Assembly: GCA_016787485.1 (NCBI GenBank)
Contig: JAEUUL010000008.1
Span: forward strand, 171,200 to 235,199
DNA length: 64,000 bases
Source of the DNA: Bacteroidota bacterium
GTDB lineage: Bacteria > Bacteroidota > Bacteroidia > NS11-12g > UBA955
Reading direction: 5' to 3'
The notes below the pieces were generated by a model. The model did no database searches, was not told the origin of the DNA, and saw only the letters and a program-made list of their open reading frames with translations. Positions 1 through 8,700 of this stretch are shown in pieces; position 1 is the first letter of the stretch, and every line of letters starts with the position of its first letter. Made by a program: the position numbers and the translations under genes.

Positions 1-566
1 CCTCTGTCCCAGTCGCTGTCGTCCCGCCGAAGGAAGCCGTTGAATTGGCTTGTTGGTGCAAGGGGTTTAAAGTATTTTTCAGCACTACCATCCAGCCTGT
101 CCAATGCCTGCAACACATAATACATTTCATTCTTACAGGCTGTAAATTCTTCGGTTCCGGTTTTTCCATAGTATTTCAGAAGCCAATATTCAGTAGAAAG
201 TAGCTGCAGGTATTGCCCGGCCATTATCAATGGATTGTCAAACTGGCTGAAACCGATAATATCTGTGTACTCCTTATTTGTACTCAGGTTTGAATTCCAG
301 GCACTGGAATTGATCAAACTATCCGTACCATTTGGCTTGCGGTAGTAATGGTTAAACCCATAACCTTCCATTTCCCAGCTTTGCGGGTAAAATTTGATAT
401 TATCAGTTAACAGGCCATTGCCTGGCTGTTTACCTGCGGTTACAAACCATTTCTTTAGGCGGTTGCGTGCCAGGAAATATTTATTCTCCAACTCCGAGTC
501 CACAGATTGTGCGATGGCTTGAAGGCTGCAAATCGCAACCAGCATTAGGGTAACAATGGTTTTCAT
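1..566 (-). CDS. Secreted hypothetical protein, C-terminus cut by window edge
   Basis: An open frame runs from an ATG at 566 off the left edge (188 codons) without a stop. The first 20 residues (MKTIVTLMLVAICSLQAIAQ) are a typical signal peptide ending in A-x-A-Q, so the product is exported. The mature part is rich in Tyr, Trp and Asn (for example FYPQSWEMEGYGFNHYYRK) and I do not recognise a family. It starts 9 bp after the stop of the lipoprotein gene at 576-1322 on the same strand, so the two are probably co-transcribed and may act together in the envelope. That the frame is real rests on its length, the clean signal peptide and the tight spacing. Confidence 0.75.
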   Translation of the reverse strand, partial: MKTIVTLMLVAICSLQAIAQSVDSELENKYFLARNRLKKWFVTAGKQPGNGLLTDNIKFYPQSWEMEGYGFNHYYRKPNGTDSLINSSAWNSNLSTNKEYTDIIGFSQFDNPLIMAGQYLQLLSTEYWLLKYYGKTGTEEFTACKNEMYYVLQALDRLDGSAEKYFKPLAPTSQFNGFLRRDDSDWDR

Positions 567-575
567 TGCTATTTA

Positions 576-1322
576 TTATTGTACAATTTTCTTTCTGATT
601 AAACTCCAGGTTTGATTCCAAACAGCATCATCCAAAGCCCGATATCCCTGATTGTAAATTTTAATAATTCCGAAACCTTTAGCAAAATAATAATCCGACC
701 TGCCTCCCGGAACAGTTGGTGTTTTTGATTCCGGAAAGACCCCGTCATTTTCTACCCTGAAAACCCGCACAGAGTCGTATTCCACACCGCTTACGGTATA
801 TTTGGGGTAGAATGCCAATTGGTAGGGGGTGTAATTAGACGTTGTGAAGTATGGCTTTACAAAAATATCATTATAAGTTCCCCCACTTTTCCAGACTTTT
901 CTGCCTGTTACTACAAAGCCTTGAGATGGTGGGCCTGGATAAACATCAATATATTCACCAGTTGTATAATACTCCCAATAGCATTTATTCCCCAATCCAT
1001 CTGTAAAATTGGTTTTCACTACCATATCAAACAATTCCTGCACCAGGGTTACATGTTTGCTCCAGCTTTCAGTGCCATGTTCTGTGCTTTTCCACACCTG
1101 GCAACTGGCCACCCAGTGGCTGTCTATATCGCCGGTAAGGTCATTCTGGTACACCCACCAGGTACCAGGCTTAAATACACAGTAGTCTTTTACTTCTCCC
1201 AGGTTGTTGTATATCGTTACCGGATCTTTGGGCTTTGGAGGATCGGGTTTGCAACTACTTGCCAGCAGCAGCGCGGTGCACAGGGCTGCCAATGCAATAT
1301 GTATCCATTGGGTGTTTTTCAT
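576..1322 (-). CDS. Hypothetical lipoprotein
   Basis: The 248-aa product begins with a lipoprotein signal peptide: a hydrophobic core at residues 8-22 and a lipobox LASSC with Cys24, followed by a Pro/Lys/Asp-rich linker (KPDPPKPKDP). It should be acylated and anchored in the outer or inner membrane. The rest is a beta-rich, aromatic domain of about 200 aa with GTWWVYQND near residue 53 and a C-terminal GFGIIKIYNQG stretch, as in many small Bacteroidota lipoproteins of unknown function. It lies 9 bp upstream of the secreted protein cut by the left edge. It is 343 bp downstream of nuoH on the same strand, too far for clear co-transcription. Function unknown. Confidence 0.75.
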   Translation of the reverse strand: MKNTQWIHIALAALCTALLLASSCKPDPPKPKDPVTIYNNLGEVKDYCVFKPGTWWVYQNDLTGDIDSHWVASCQVWKSTEHGTESWSKHVTLVQELFDMVVKTNFTDGLGNKCYWEYYTTGEYIDVYPGPPSQGFVVTGRKVWKSGGTYNDIFVKPYFTTSNYTPYQLAFYPKYTVSGVEYDSVRVFRVENDGVFPESKTPTVPGGRSDYYFAKGFGIIKIYNQGYRALDDAVWNQTWSLIRKKIVQ

Positions 1323-1665
1323 TGGATCAGGTTATACGAAGTAATGTTGGACATTTGTCATTTACAATAGGTATAAAATACTAAAATACAAGAAATTACG
1401 CGTTTACCACCAAATCTTCACCCACCCACTGTTTTATACACATAAAACCCATAAGCAGGCCATACACCTGGTCCTGGCTCATTTCATTGCCAAGACACTA
1501 ATTTTATGATGCAAATTTTGGCTTTTTTGAGTATTGGCGGTTGTCTGTAGGTGAACACATAAAAAACATATGGTGCACGGTAGGTGCACCGTAAGTACAC
1601 GGACTACGTAAGGAATAGTTAGGCAAACAGCCTAATAGAAGGCCTTATAATAGCCATTGGGCTGC
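1323..1665. other. Gene-free spacer after nuoH with short repeats
   Basis: I see no gene here. The part next to nuoH holds two copies of GGTGCAC (1572-1578 and 1583-1589), each containing the palindrome GTGCAC. It also holds a 6-bp inverted repeat TTAGGC/GCCTAA with a 5-nt loop at 1619-1635. Read on the minus strand this hairpin follows nuoH by about 30 nt but has no T-run, so it is at best a weak terminator or RNA end. The rest is AT-rich and contains no clear TAnnTTTG box for the lipoprotein gene. Confidence 0.4.
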
Positions 1666-2709
1666 TTACTTACCCCAAAGCAACATACCCAGCCCTGTAA
1701 GCAGCATGTTGATCAGGGCCAGGGGAATGAGGCTTTTCCAGCCCAGGTGCATCAGCTGGTCGTAACGGAAACGGGGCAGTGTCCAGCGGATCCACATGAA
1801 CAGGAAGATGAAGAAGCTCACTTTGGCGAACATCACCGCTACACTGATGGCTCCCAGCCAGTTGGGGTGGGTGCTGAACCAGGCGGCGTCCATGAAGGGG
1901 AAATTGTATCCGCCCAGGTACACAATGCTCATCACTGCGCTGGACACAAACATGTTGATGTATTCCGCAAAGAGGTAAAAGCCCAGCTTCATACTGCTGT
2001 ATTCCGTATGGTAACCACCGATGAGTTCGGTTTCGCACTCCGGCAGGTCAAAAGGTGCACGGTTGGTTTCGGCCAGTGCGCAGGTGAAGAACAGAATGAA
2101 GCCCAGTGGCTGAAAAAGGATGTTCCATTTCATGCCATGCCAGCCGCTTTGCTGGTCTACAATTTCCCGCAGGCTCAGGCTGCCACTCATCATGATGATG
2201 GCAATCAACGCCAGGCCCATGCTCAGTTCATAGCTGATCATCTGCGAACTGGCGCGGATGGCACCGTACAGGGAGTATTTGTTGTTGCTGGCCCAGCCAC
2301 CAATCATAATTCCATACACCCCCACACTCACAATGCCCATGATATACAGGATTCCGATATCCACATCGGCAACCTGCAGGCTGATGTTGCGGCCAAACAG
2401 AACCAGATCTGTACCCCATGGAATTACAGCACTGGTGATACAGGCGGTAACCATGGCGAGTCCCGGCCCCATAATGAACAGCCATTTTTCTGCATTGCGG
2501 GGTATCAGTTCTTCTTTGAAGAACATTTTACCTGCATCGGCCAGGGGTTGAAATATGCCATAAATACCCGCACGGTTAGGCCCCAAACGGTCCTGAAGGA
2601 AGGCGGCCACCTTGCGTTCTCCGTAGGTGAGGTAAGTGGCTATCCCCAGCGTAATGGCGGTGAGGATAAGGATCAGTACACTTTTTTCAAATAACAGGCT
2701 CAGTTCCAT
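1666..2709 (-). CDS. nuoH: NADH-quinone oxidoreductase subunit H
   Basis: NuoH is the membrane subunit of complex I that helps form the quinone-binding chamber at the junction with the peripheral arm. The 347-aa product has the usual size and eight or so hydrophobic helices. It shows the family signatures RLGPNRAGIYGIFQPLADAGK near residue 40 and the ETNRAPFDLPECETELIGGYHTEY loop near residue 215 (given here as motif positions with key Arg, Asp and Glu residues). It starts 2 bp after the nuoG stop. No nuoI-N follow, so the remaining membrane subunits must be encoded elsewhere. Confidence 0.97.
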   Translation of the reverse strand: MELSLLFEKSVLILILTAITLGIATYLTYGERKVAAFLQDRLGPNRAGIYGIFQPLADAGKMFFKEELIPRNAEKWLFIMGPGLAMVTACITSAVIPWGTDLVLFGRNISLQVADVDIGILYIMGIVSVGVYGIMIGGWASNNKYSLYGAIRASSQMISYELSMGLALIAIIMMSGSLSLREIVDQQSGWHGMKWNILFQPLGFILFFTCALAETNRAPFDLPECETELIGGYHTEYSSMKLGFYLFAEYINMFVSSAVMSIVYLGGYNFPFMDAAWFSTHPNWLGAISVAVMFAKVSFFIFLFMWIRWTLPRFRYDQLMHLGWKSLIPLALINMLLTGLGMLLWGK

Positions 2710-2711
2710 GC

Positions 2712-3662
2712 TCAGGCTTTATTCAGTAAGGGGGTATGCTCGGGGATAGGGTCTTCGTATTTGTTGGCAGAGATAACGCTGTGCCTGTCTATGTGGCGGG
2801 GACCTTCCACAACCCAGTCGCCTTTTTCCTTTTTATGGAAGCGGCAATCGTTGCAAATGAATTCTTTCACTTCTCCAAACTGGTCTTTACGGGCGGTGAT
2901 GCGGGCGATTTCATCCCCTATCATCCAGGCTACGGCTTTGCCGCTGCATTTGGGGCAATCGCGGTGCACATCCATGGGCTTGGTATACCATACCCGGCTG
3001 CGGAAACGGAAGGTCTTGTCGGTCAGCGCACCTACAGGACAAACATCAATCACATTACCGATGAATTCATGGTCCAGGTTTTCCTGTATGTAGGTGCTGA
3101 TTTCGGCGGCATCCCCGCGTTTCATCACTCCATGTTCGCGTTTATCGGTTAGCTGGTCTGCGGTATATACGCAGCGGTAACACAAAATGCACCGGGTCAT
3201 GTGCAGTTTGATGTATTCGCCAATGTCTATTTTGTCAAATTCGCGGCGTTTGAATTCGTAACGGGTACGCTGCAGACCATGTTCATAAGCCAGGTCCTGC
3301 AGGTGGCATTCACCAGCCTGGTCACAAATGGGACAATCCAGCGGGTGGTTGATGAGGAGAAATTCCACAACCCCGTTGCGGGCATCCACTACCCTTTCGC
3401 TGCTGCGGTTTTTCACTTCCATGCCGTCCATGACAGGGGTGCTGCAGCTGGCCACCAGTTTGGGCATGGGGCGCGGGTCCTTTTCGCTGCCTTTGCTCAC
3501 CTCCACCAGGCAGGTGCGGCATTTGCCACCGCTGCCTTTCAGGCTTGAGTAATAGCACATGGCAGGGGGAACTGCGTCTCCGCCTATCATGCGTGCTGCA
3601 TTCAGAATGGTGGTACCATCCGGCACCTCAATGGTGTGTCCGTCAATTGTTACTTTGGCCAT
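2712..3662 (-). CDS. nuoG: Short NuoG-type 2Fe-2S/4Fe-4S subunit of complex I
   Basis: This peripheral-arm subunit passes electrons through its iron-sulfur clusters. At 316 aa it holds only the N-terminal cluster domains. The 2Fe-2S ligands are Cys36, Cys48, Cys51 and Cys73. The HPLDCPICDQAGEC segment (106-119) binds the next 4Fe-4S cluster. Cys158, Cys161, Cys164 and Cys208 form the third set. The C-terminal region has two more CxxC pairs (CPKC near 237, CNDC near 270). The large molybdopterin-oxidoreductase-like domain of E. coli NuoG is absent. From memory such short forms are usual in Bacteroidota and are often annotated simply as 2Fe-2S proteins. nuoH follows after 2 bp. A TATTTTTG box at 3709-3716 suggests a promoter of its own. 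Confidence 0.93.
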   Translation of the reverse strand: MAKVTIDGHTIEVPDGTTILNAARMIGGDAVPPAMCYYSSLKGSGGKCRTCLVEVSKGSEKDPRPMPKLVASCSTPVMDGMEVKNRSSERVVDARNGVVEFLLINHPLDCPICDQAGECHLQDLAYEHGLQRTRYEFKRREFDKIDIGEYIKLHMTRCILCYRCVYTADQLTDKREHGVMKRGDAAEISTYIQENLDHEFIGNVIDVCPVGALTDKTFRFRSRVWYTKPMDVHRDCPKCSGKAVAWMIGDEIARITARKDQFGEVKEFICNDCRFHKKEKGDWVVEGPRHIDRHSVISANKYEDPIPEHTPLLNKA

Positions 3663-3708
3663 AATTCACAACGGATTTCAGCAATTGCCTCAAACCGCAC
3701 AACGGGCG

Positions 3709-3716
3709 CAAAAATA
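3709..3716 (-). promoter_or_regulatory. Candidate -7 box for nuoGH
   Basis: On the minus strand the sequence reads TATTTTTG, a full match to the Bacteroidota -7 element TAnnTTTG, 46 nt before the nuoG ATG. I see no TTTG at the expected -33 distance. It would let nuoG and nuoH be transcribed independently of the large genes upstream. Confidence 0.4.
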
Positions 3717-3781
3717 CACAAGGGAAGCCACCTTTTCGGGCTTTTTTTACACAGGATTTTGTGTGCTTTCCATTTCCTGCC

Positions 3782-5767
3782 TCAGCGCAGGTGAACCCCC
3801 ACCGGACCTGCTGTTCTGCCCTCTTTACCCCCTTTGAATACAGTGGTAATGTAATAGAAATACTGCTTACCTGCTGCAACCTTTGTGTCTGTCCAGGATT
3901 CCCCATCCGATTCCAATTCTGTTATCTGCGCAGGCTCCTTGCCGGGTTCTGCCCGCAACACCCTTATGGATGACAATGAAACGCCTGCCGGATTGGACCA
4001 TTGCAATTCCACACCTGCGGCAGAGGCAAAGACCTTGAGGTCCGAAACGCCGGCCAATGCCTGCAAGGGGTAGTCATATATCCCTTCCATACCAGCTTTG
4101 CCGGGTTCTCCCTTCATCTGGTCCAGTGCTGACAGACTGTATAAATACTGACTGCCGGCCTGAATTCCACTGTCCAGCCAGGTGTTAATTTCTGCTGGTA
4201 CACGGCCGATTTCCTTTCTGGCTGAAACTTCATTTCCTTCCGCATCCACCGCACGCCGGTAAACAACGTATCCTGCCACCGCCGGGTTGCCGGCCGACTG
4301 ATCGGCCCAGATCAACTGCACCACCCCGGGTCTGAGTACCCTTACTCCGGGCTGATTGGGTGCTTCCAGGTGCCTGCCGCCCTTGCCATACGCATTCACC
4401 CGGTCGGAGAAGGGCCCCAATGCGTAAGAAGTGTTTTCATCGCGTATAGCATAGCTGTAAACCTGATCGTCATCCGTTTCTGGCAATGTATCCAGTGCAG
4501 AAACCCTGCCTGAATCCGACACCACAATCTGTTTCAGCTTGCGGAGTTCTCCGGTAAATCCGTTTGCGCGGTAGATATGGTAGGCCCGGGTGTCTTTTTC
4601 TGCCCGGTCCCAACTCAGCGAAACCACATTTCCATTTTGTCCGGCCAGCAGATTGTTTACCGGAAACAGATTGGGCTGATTTGCCCTCAGCATACCACTT
4701 ACGCGCACTGAGTTCGGGCTTTGTTCATAAGCTCCGTTCAACTGGACTGTGTAAAAGTAGGTTTCCACAGGTTGCACATCATAGTCCCACCAGGCTGTAT
4801 CGCTGGGCGGTAAACTCGCAACCCTGTAGTATTTCCCGTTGTGCACGCGACTGCGGTACACCTCTATCGAAACGATGTCTCGCACCTCCTTAAGAATCCA
4901 GGATACCCGAATGGCATTTTCCTTTTCTTCTGAAGCAGTCATCAGGCGGTCTACTGAGGGTGCAATGCTTTTTTCTTTTCTCGAAAACAAAGACAATTCC
5001 GGAGAGGGATTTCCGGTATTGCCGGCCAGATCCACCGGAACGATGCGGTAAATGTAAGGTACCTTTTCCTGTGCAGTTTTGTCCATAACCGACACCATGA
5101 GTGCCTCATTCTGAGTGTAGAAAATCACGTTGGGCCGGATTTCTTCATACCCGCTGCGCATATAGTAGGCTCTGTATACTTTCACCCTTGCAAGTCCTGC
5201 CCTTTCAGCCACCTTGTAAACAAGTGTAACACCTCCGGCCCCGCCTGTGGCCGATACCGGCACAAATGAGCTGGCGGGTTTATTGCCCGGGAATTCAGCA
5301 TTGAAAGACACAGCAGGAGCAGAAGCATCGCTGCGCACAATCTGATATTTGTACGAAATTCCAGCCGAGGCTTTTGCATCGTACCAGGCCAGACCCACTG
5401 AATACAAAACCGGTAAATTTTCCATGAAGAACAAGAGTGAATCGTTGCGTCCTGCCCGGCATTCTTTAAACAGAAAGCGGGCTTCACGGTCGGTAATGCT
5501 TTCACTGAAACCAATGTTTAACCCCATGATTTCGAAAATTCTGCCCTGAAGTTCTTCCTGAGAGGCAGGAATCTTTACCCGGCCCACTTCTTCGGTTTCA
5601 CGTACATTGTCTGCTTCGCTGCGCAGTATTTTGTATTCAAATCCGCGGGGCAAGTCTTTGCCCAGCGTAATCCATATTCCTTTGGGCCCGGCTATGGCTT
5701 TTACCGTTTGTGCGTGTGCACTCGCCCAACTGCCTATCAGGAGCAGTAATCCCGTTACAATTCTCAT
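3782..5767 (-). CDS. Secreted fibronectin type III-like repeat protein
   Basis: The 661-aa product has a signal peptide (MRIVTGLLLLIGSWASAHAQ) followed by tandem beta-sandwich modules of about 90-100 aa with FN3-like features: IxVYRS or YxVYRR strands, YxYxI/VxPVD patterns and AGNxGxPSPELS-type turns. I count roughly five or six modules. Such proteins usually bind other surface proteins or glycans. I chose the ATG at 5765-5767 rather than the one at 5776 because it overlaps the upstream TGA as ATGA and directly precedes the signal peptide. No T9SS sorting domain is evident at the C-terminus. It is the third gene of a three-gene block with the giant protein and the barrel protein. Exact role unknown. 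Confidence 0.8.
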   Translation of the reverse strand: MRIVTGLLLLIGSWASAHAQTVKAIAGPKGIWITLGKDLPRGFEYKILRSEADNVRETEEVGRVKIPASQEELQGRIFEIMGLNIGFSESITDREARFLFKECRAGRNDSLLFFMENLPVLYSVGLAWYDAKASAGISYKYQIVRSDASAPAVSFNAEFPGNKPASSFVPVSATGGAGGVTLVYKVAERAGLARVKVYRAYYMRSGYEEIRPNVIFYTQNEALMVSVMDKTAQEKVPYIYRIVPVDLAGNTGNPSPELSLFSRKEKSIAPSVDRLMTASEEKENAIRVSWILKEVRDIVSIEVYRSRVHNGKYYRVASLPPSDTAWWDYDVQPVETYFYTVQLNGAYEQSPNSVRVSGMLRANQPNLFPVNNLLAGQNGNVVSLSWDRAEKDTRAYHIYRANGFTGELRKLKQIVVSDSGRVSALDTLPETDDDQVYSYAIRDENTSYALGPFSDRVNAYGKGGRHLEAPNQPGVRVLRPGVVQLIWADQSAGNPAVAGYVVYRRAVDAEGNEVSARKEIGRVPAEINTWLDSGIQAGSQYLYSLSALDQMKGEPGKAGMEGIYDYPLQALAGVSDLKVFASAAGVELQWSNPAGVSLSSIRVLRAEPGKEPAQITELESDGESWTDTKVAAGKQYFYYITTVFKGGKEGRTAGPVGVHLR

Positions 5768-8700
5768 TTCACACATCCTTTCTGTGTACCTGCTTTGCCC
5801 AGGCTGAAATCAAAATAGGTACCACCGGAACCGGTACCGAAGTCGAGACTTGCGCCCTGGGTTTCGCTGTAACAAATCTCATCCAGAACCAAACTCTGGC
5901 AAACTTTATAACCGCAGGAGAAATTGCCATGCGCATCGAAATTCATCCCGTTTTTATAAGAAATGCGGGCGGTAATATCCGCATCGGCATAGCCGGAAAT
6001 GGAAGTACCGGTGATGGCACTCATACCGGCTTTTACATGTCCAAAAGCACCCACATTCACTTCATAACTGCCTTTGGCCAGATTTGCACCCAGACTGGCT
6101 TCCAGCGTTGCATCGGCATGCAGGTAGGCAGAAGCCACCACGGCATAAAAATCATAATGCTCATTGATAAACTGATTGCTGCCACAGAACCAGAATCCCT
6201 TGAAGTCGTCCTTGTTCTCATTCAGCCAGCAGGCATTGGCGGGATTTACGGCATAGGTTGTGGCCTTGGTTATCAGTTCCGGGGTGAGCTTGTACCCTCC
6301 CAACACAAAGCCTACCTTAAACAGACCGTATCCTTCCTTAAACAGGGTTCCTGTATTGGCCTGAGCCAGACCTACAACAAGAAAGCCTCCGGGGTCCACA
6401 TAACATTCTACCTGTCCGGACATTTGCCAGGCACCTATCTGCGTCCATTCTTTGATAACCAGATTGCCGTACAGTTGTTTTTTGGCAAAATCATAGCTGA
6501 AACTCATTTGCCCGAATGGGGTATTGATTTCATTCATCTGCACACCGCTGCTGTTGGCGGTAATTTCTCCATGCACCGCAAAATCCATTTCGGGCGGTGT
6601 TTTTATGGTACCGGAACCGTCGTAGTATTTACCTCCGAATTTGAGCAGATTCCAGTCGTTATTTCCCTCCACCTTCATGCCATTGCGGGTATCGTCGTTG
6701 GCCAGTACCAGCTTGGGTCCGCTGCTGCCTACCAGATAATGGTTGTATGAAGCGGGCAAATAAATCTGTCCGGGCTTGCCGGTGCCAAACACCAGTGTGC
6801 AGGGAATGGGGTTGAATTTGCCCGGTTCTACCACACTTCCCTTCAGTGTCATCAAGCCGGTGGTTGTATTCACGATGGGCGAAGTATCTGCGGTTTTATA
6901 CACCACATAGCCGGGTGCTTCAAAACTCATTTTCAGGGGTTCTACCTCTGCTTTCAATGTGCCGCCGGGCTTTACAAAGCGTATGGCCATGCTGGTAGTG
7001 GGTACCCTGGGCACTGCAATATCTGCATCGCCTATCAGTTTAAAGAAGTTGCCGCCACTTACAATTTGCTTGGGTATATAAGACAACTTGTCGTTGCCAA
7101 ACATGTTCTTCAATGCCCCCATATTGGCCATGGACAATATATTTTCGTTGCCATAACTGATGAGCTGAATATACTCAAGGGGCAAATCCTGCTTGATAAA
7201 CGGACTGAGTCCTGTGATCACAGCTGCCGGCAAATTCCCGTTTTTGGCAATGACAAAACGCCAGTGCTTGCCCATGTCGCTGCCGCAGCTTTCGTCAAAT
7301 ACCAGTTTGGCATTGGGTGAGATCTGACTCAGGTTGAGAACCCCGCCACCCAGGGTGAGTTTACTCAGGTCGAAATTATCCAGAAAGAAGAAATCATTGC
7401 GCAGGTTGAATTTATAAGCCGGTATATCCACCACTCCGGTTTTGATCAGACAATTGGATGAAATCAATCCCCCTTCTTTGGGGTCTACACTCCAGTCTTT
7501 CACCTCCAGTTTCCAGGATTGCAAATCCAGCACCATGGGCTCGGTGCCTGTGGCTTTTTCTATTTTGTTGTTATTCAGCACCAGATCCGGTACTTTAAAT
7601 TTCACTTTATCCAGTTTCTGGCTGGGAGATTTTCCCTCTACCAATACATCCAGATGAATTTTTCCATCGTCTGAGATGAAGGAATTGGCAGGATTGGCAG
7701 TGGCCGTAAATCCGATAAAGGCAAAAACCAGCCCGCTGCCATTCTGCTGAGACAGGAAGTATTTGGCAGGAATGCTGCCCCCTTTACTCACAATTACATC
7801 CACTTTGGTGGTATAGCCCCCACCCTGGGGAACCGCGAAGTAAAAGGTACCTGTCTTGTCAAAATTGATGTAGGTGGAGGGGAAATTGAAAGAGTTATCT
7901 GCGATATGGGCATGGGCATTCAGCCTGCCGTAAGCGCCGGACTTTTCAATCACCAGATTCTGTGGTTTTTTAGTTTTCCCTCCGTCCCATGCAGGTTCCA
8001 CATCTACATTGTACCGTTCCATGTATTTCATTTTCAGCACAGCCGTGGCATCCAGCTGGGTGCTGTTCTGCTCCGGATTGGCCATACCTCCGGCAATTTT
8101 ATAGGGCACATCCACCACACGCACTTTGGTATTCGGGTCAAGCCAGCCAAATCGTGTAGCCCCTTTGGATAAGTCCACCATACCCGTAACCAGATAGGAG
8201 CCCTTCTCTTTTCTGATATTCTCTACACTCAGCGGGAAACCATACAGATTGTCTACCTTGCCTTCAGCAAATTTTTTCAGTTCCAGTACAATTTCCGGCA
8301 TACTGCTGCCGGTTGTTACTTCTTTCATGTCTCCTGTAACCGTGAAACTGGTATCCATGGTAGCATACACTTTCAGTTTCTGTCCCACTTTGGGAATACC
8401 ATGTATGGTGAATGAACCGTTGGCAGCGGTTCTTGCCTCCATCTCAGAAAAGGCAGTGGTGCTGTTTGTCTGAATTATTCCACCGGATTTGTAATCAACA
8501 TACACTCTTGCATTCTTTATGGGTGTACCGTCCAGCGTAACCTTACCCGAAATTTCATAACCGCGTTTTACAGTAACAGTATAGTCTACCCAATCCCGGG
8601 TTTCCTCATTGCTCAATTCCAGTTTCACGGGTATAAAGTTCCCGTCTTTATTATCCTCCACCAGCAAACTATATTGGGTGGAACTCACATTCTCAAAAGG

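Noticed and set aside
1572..1635. Terminator after nuoH
   Set aside because: The hairpin at 1619-1635 has only 6 bp and no T-run, so it was left as a spacer feature.
1657..2694. 345-codon open frame opposite nuoH
   Set aside because: His/Gln-rich product without domains, antisense to a clear nuoH.
5710..6750. 346-codon open frame opposite the end of the giant gene
   Set aside because: Antisense to coding sequence with a consistent frame; no promoter or homology features.
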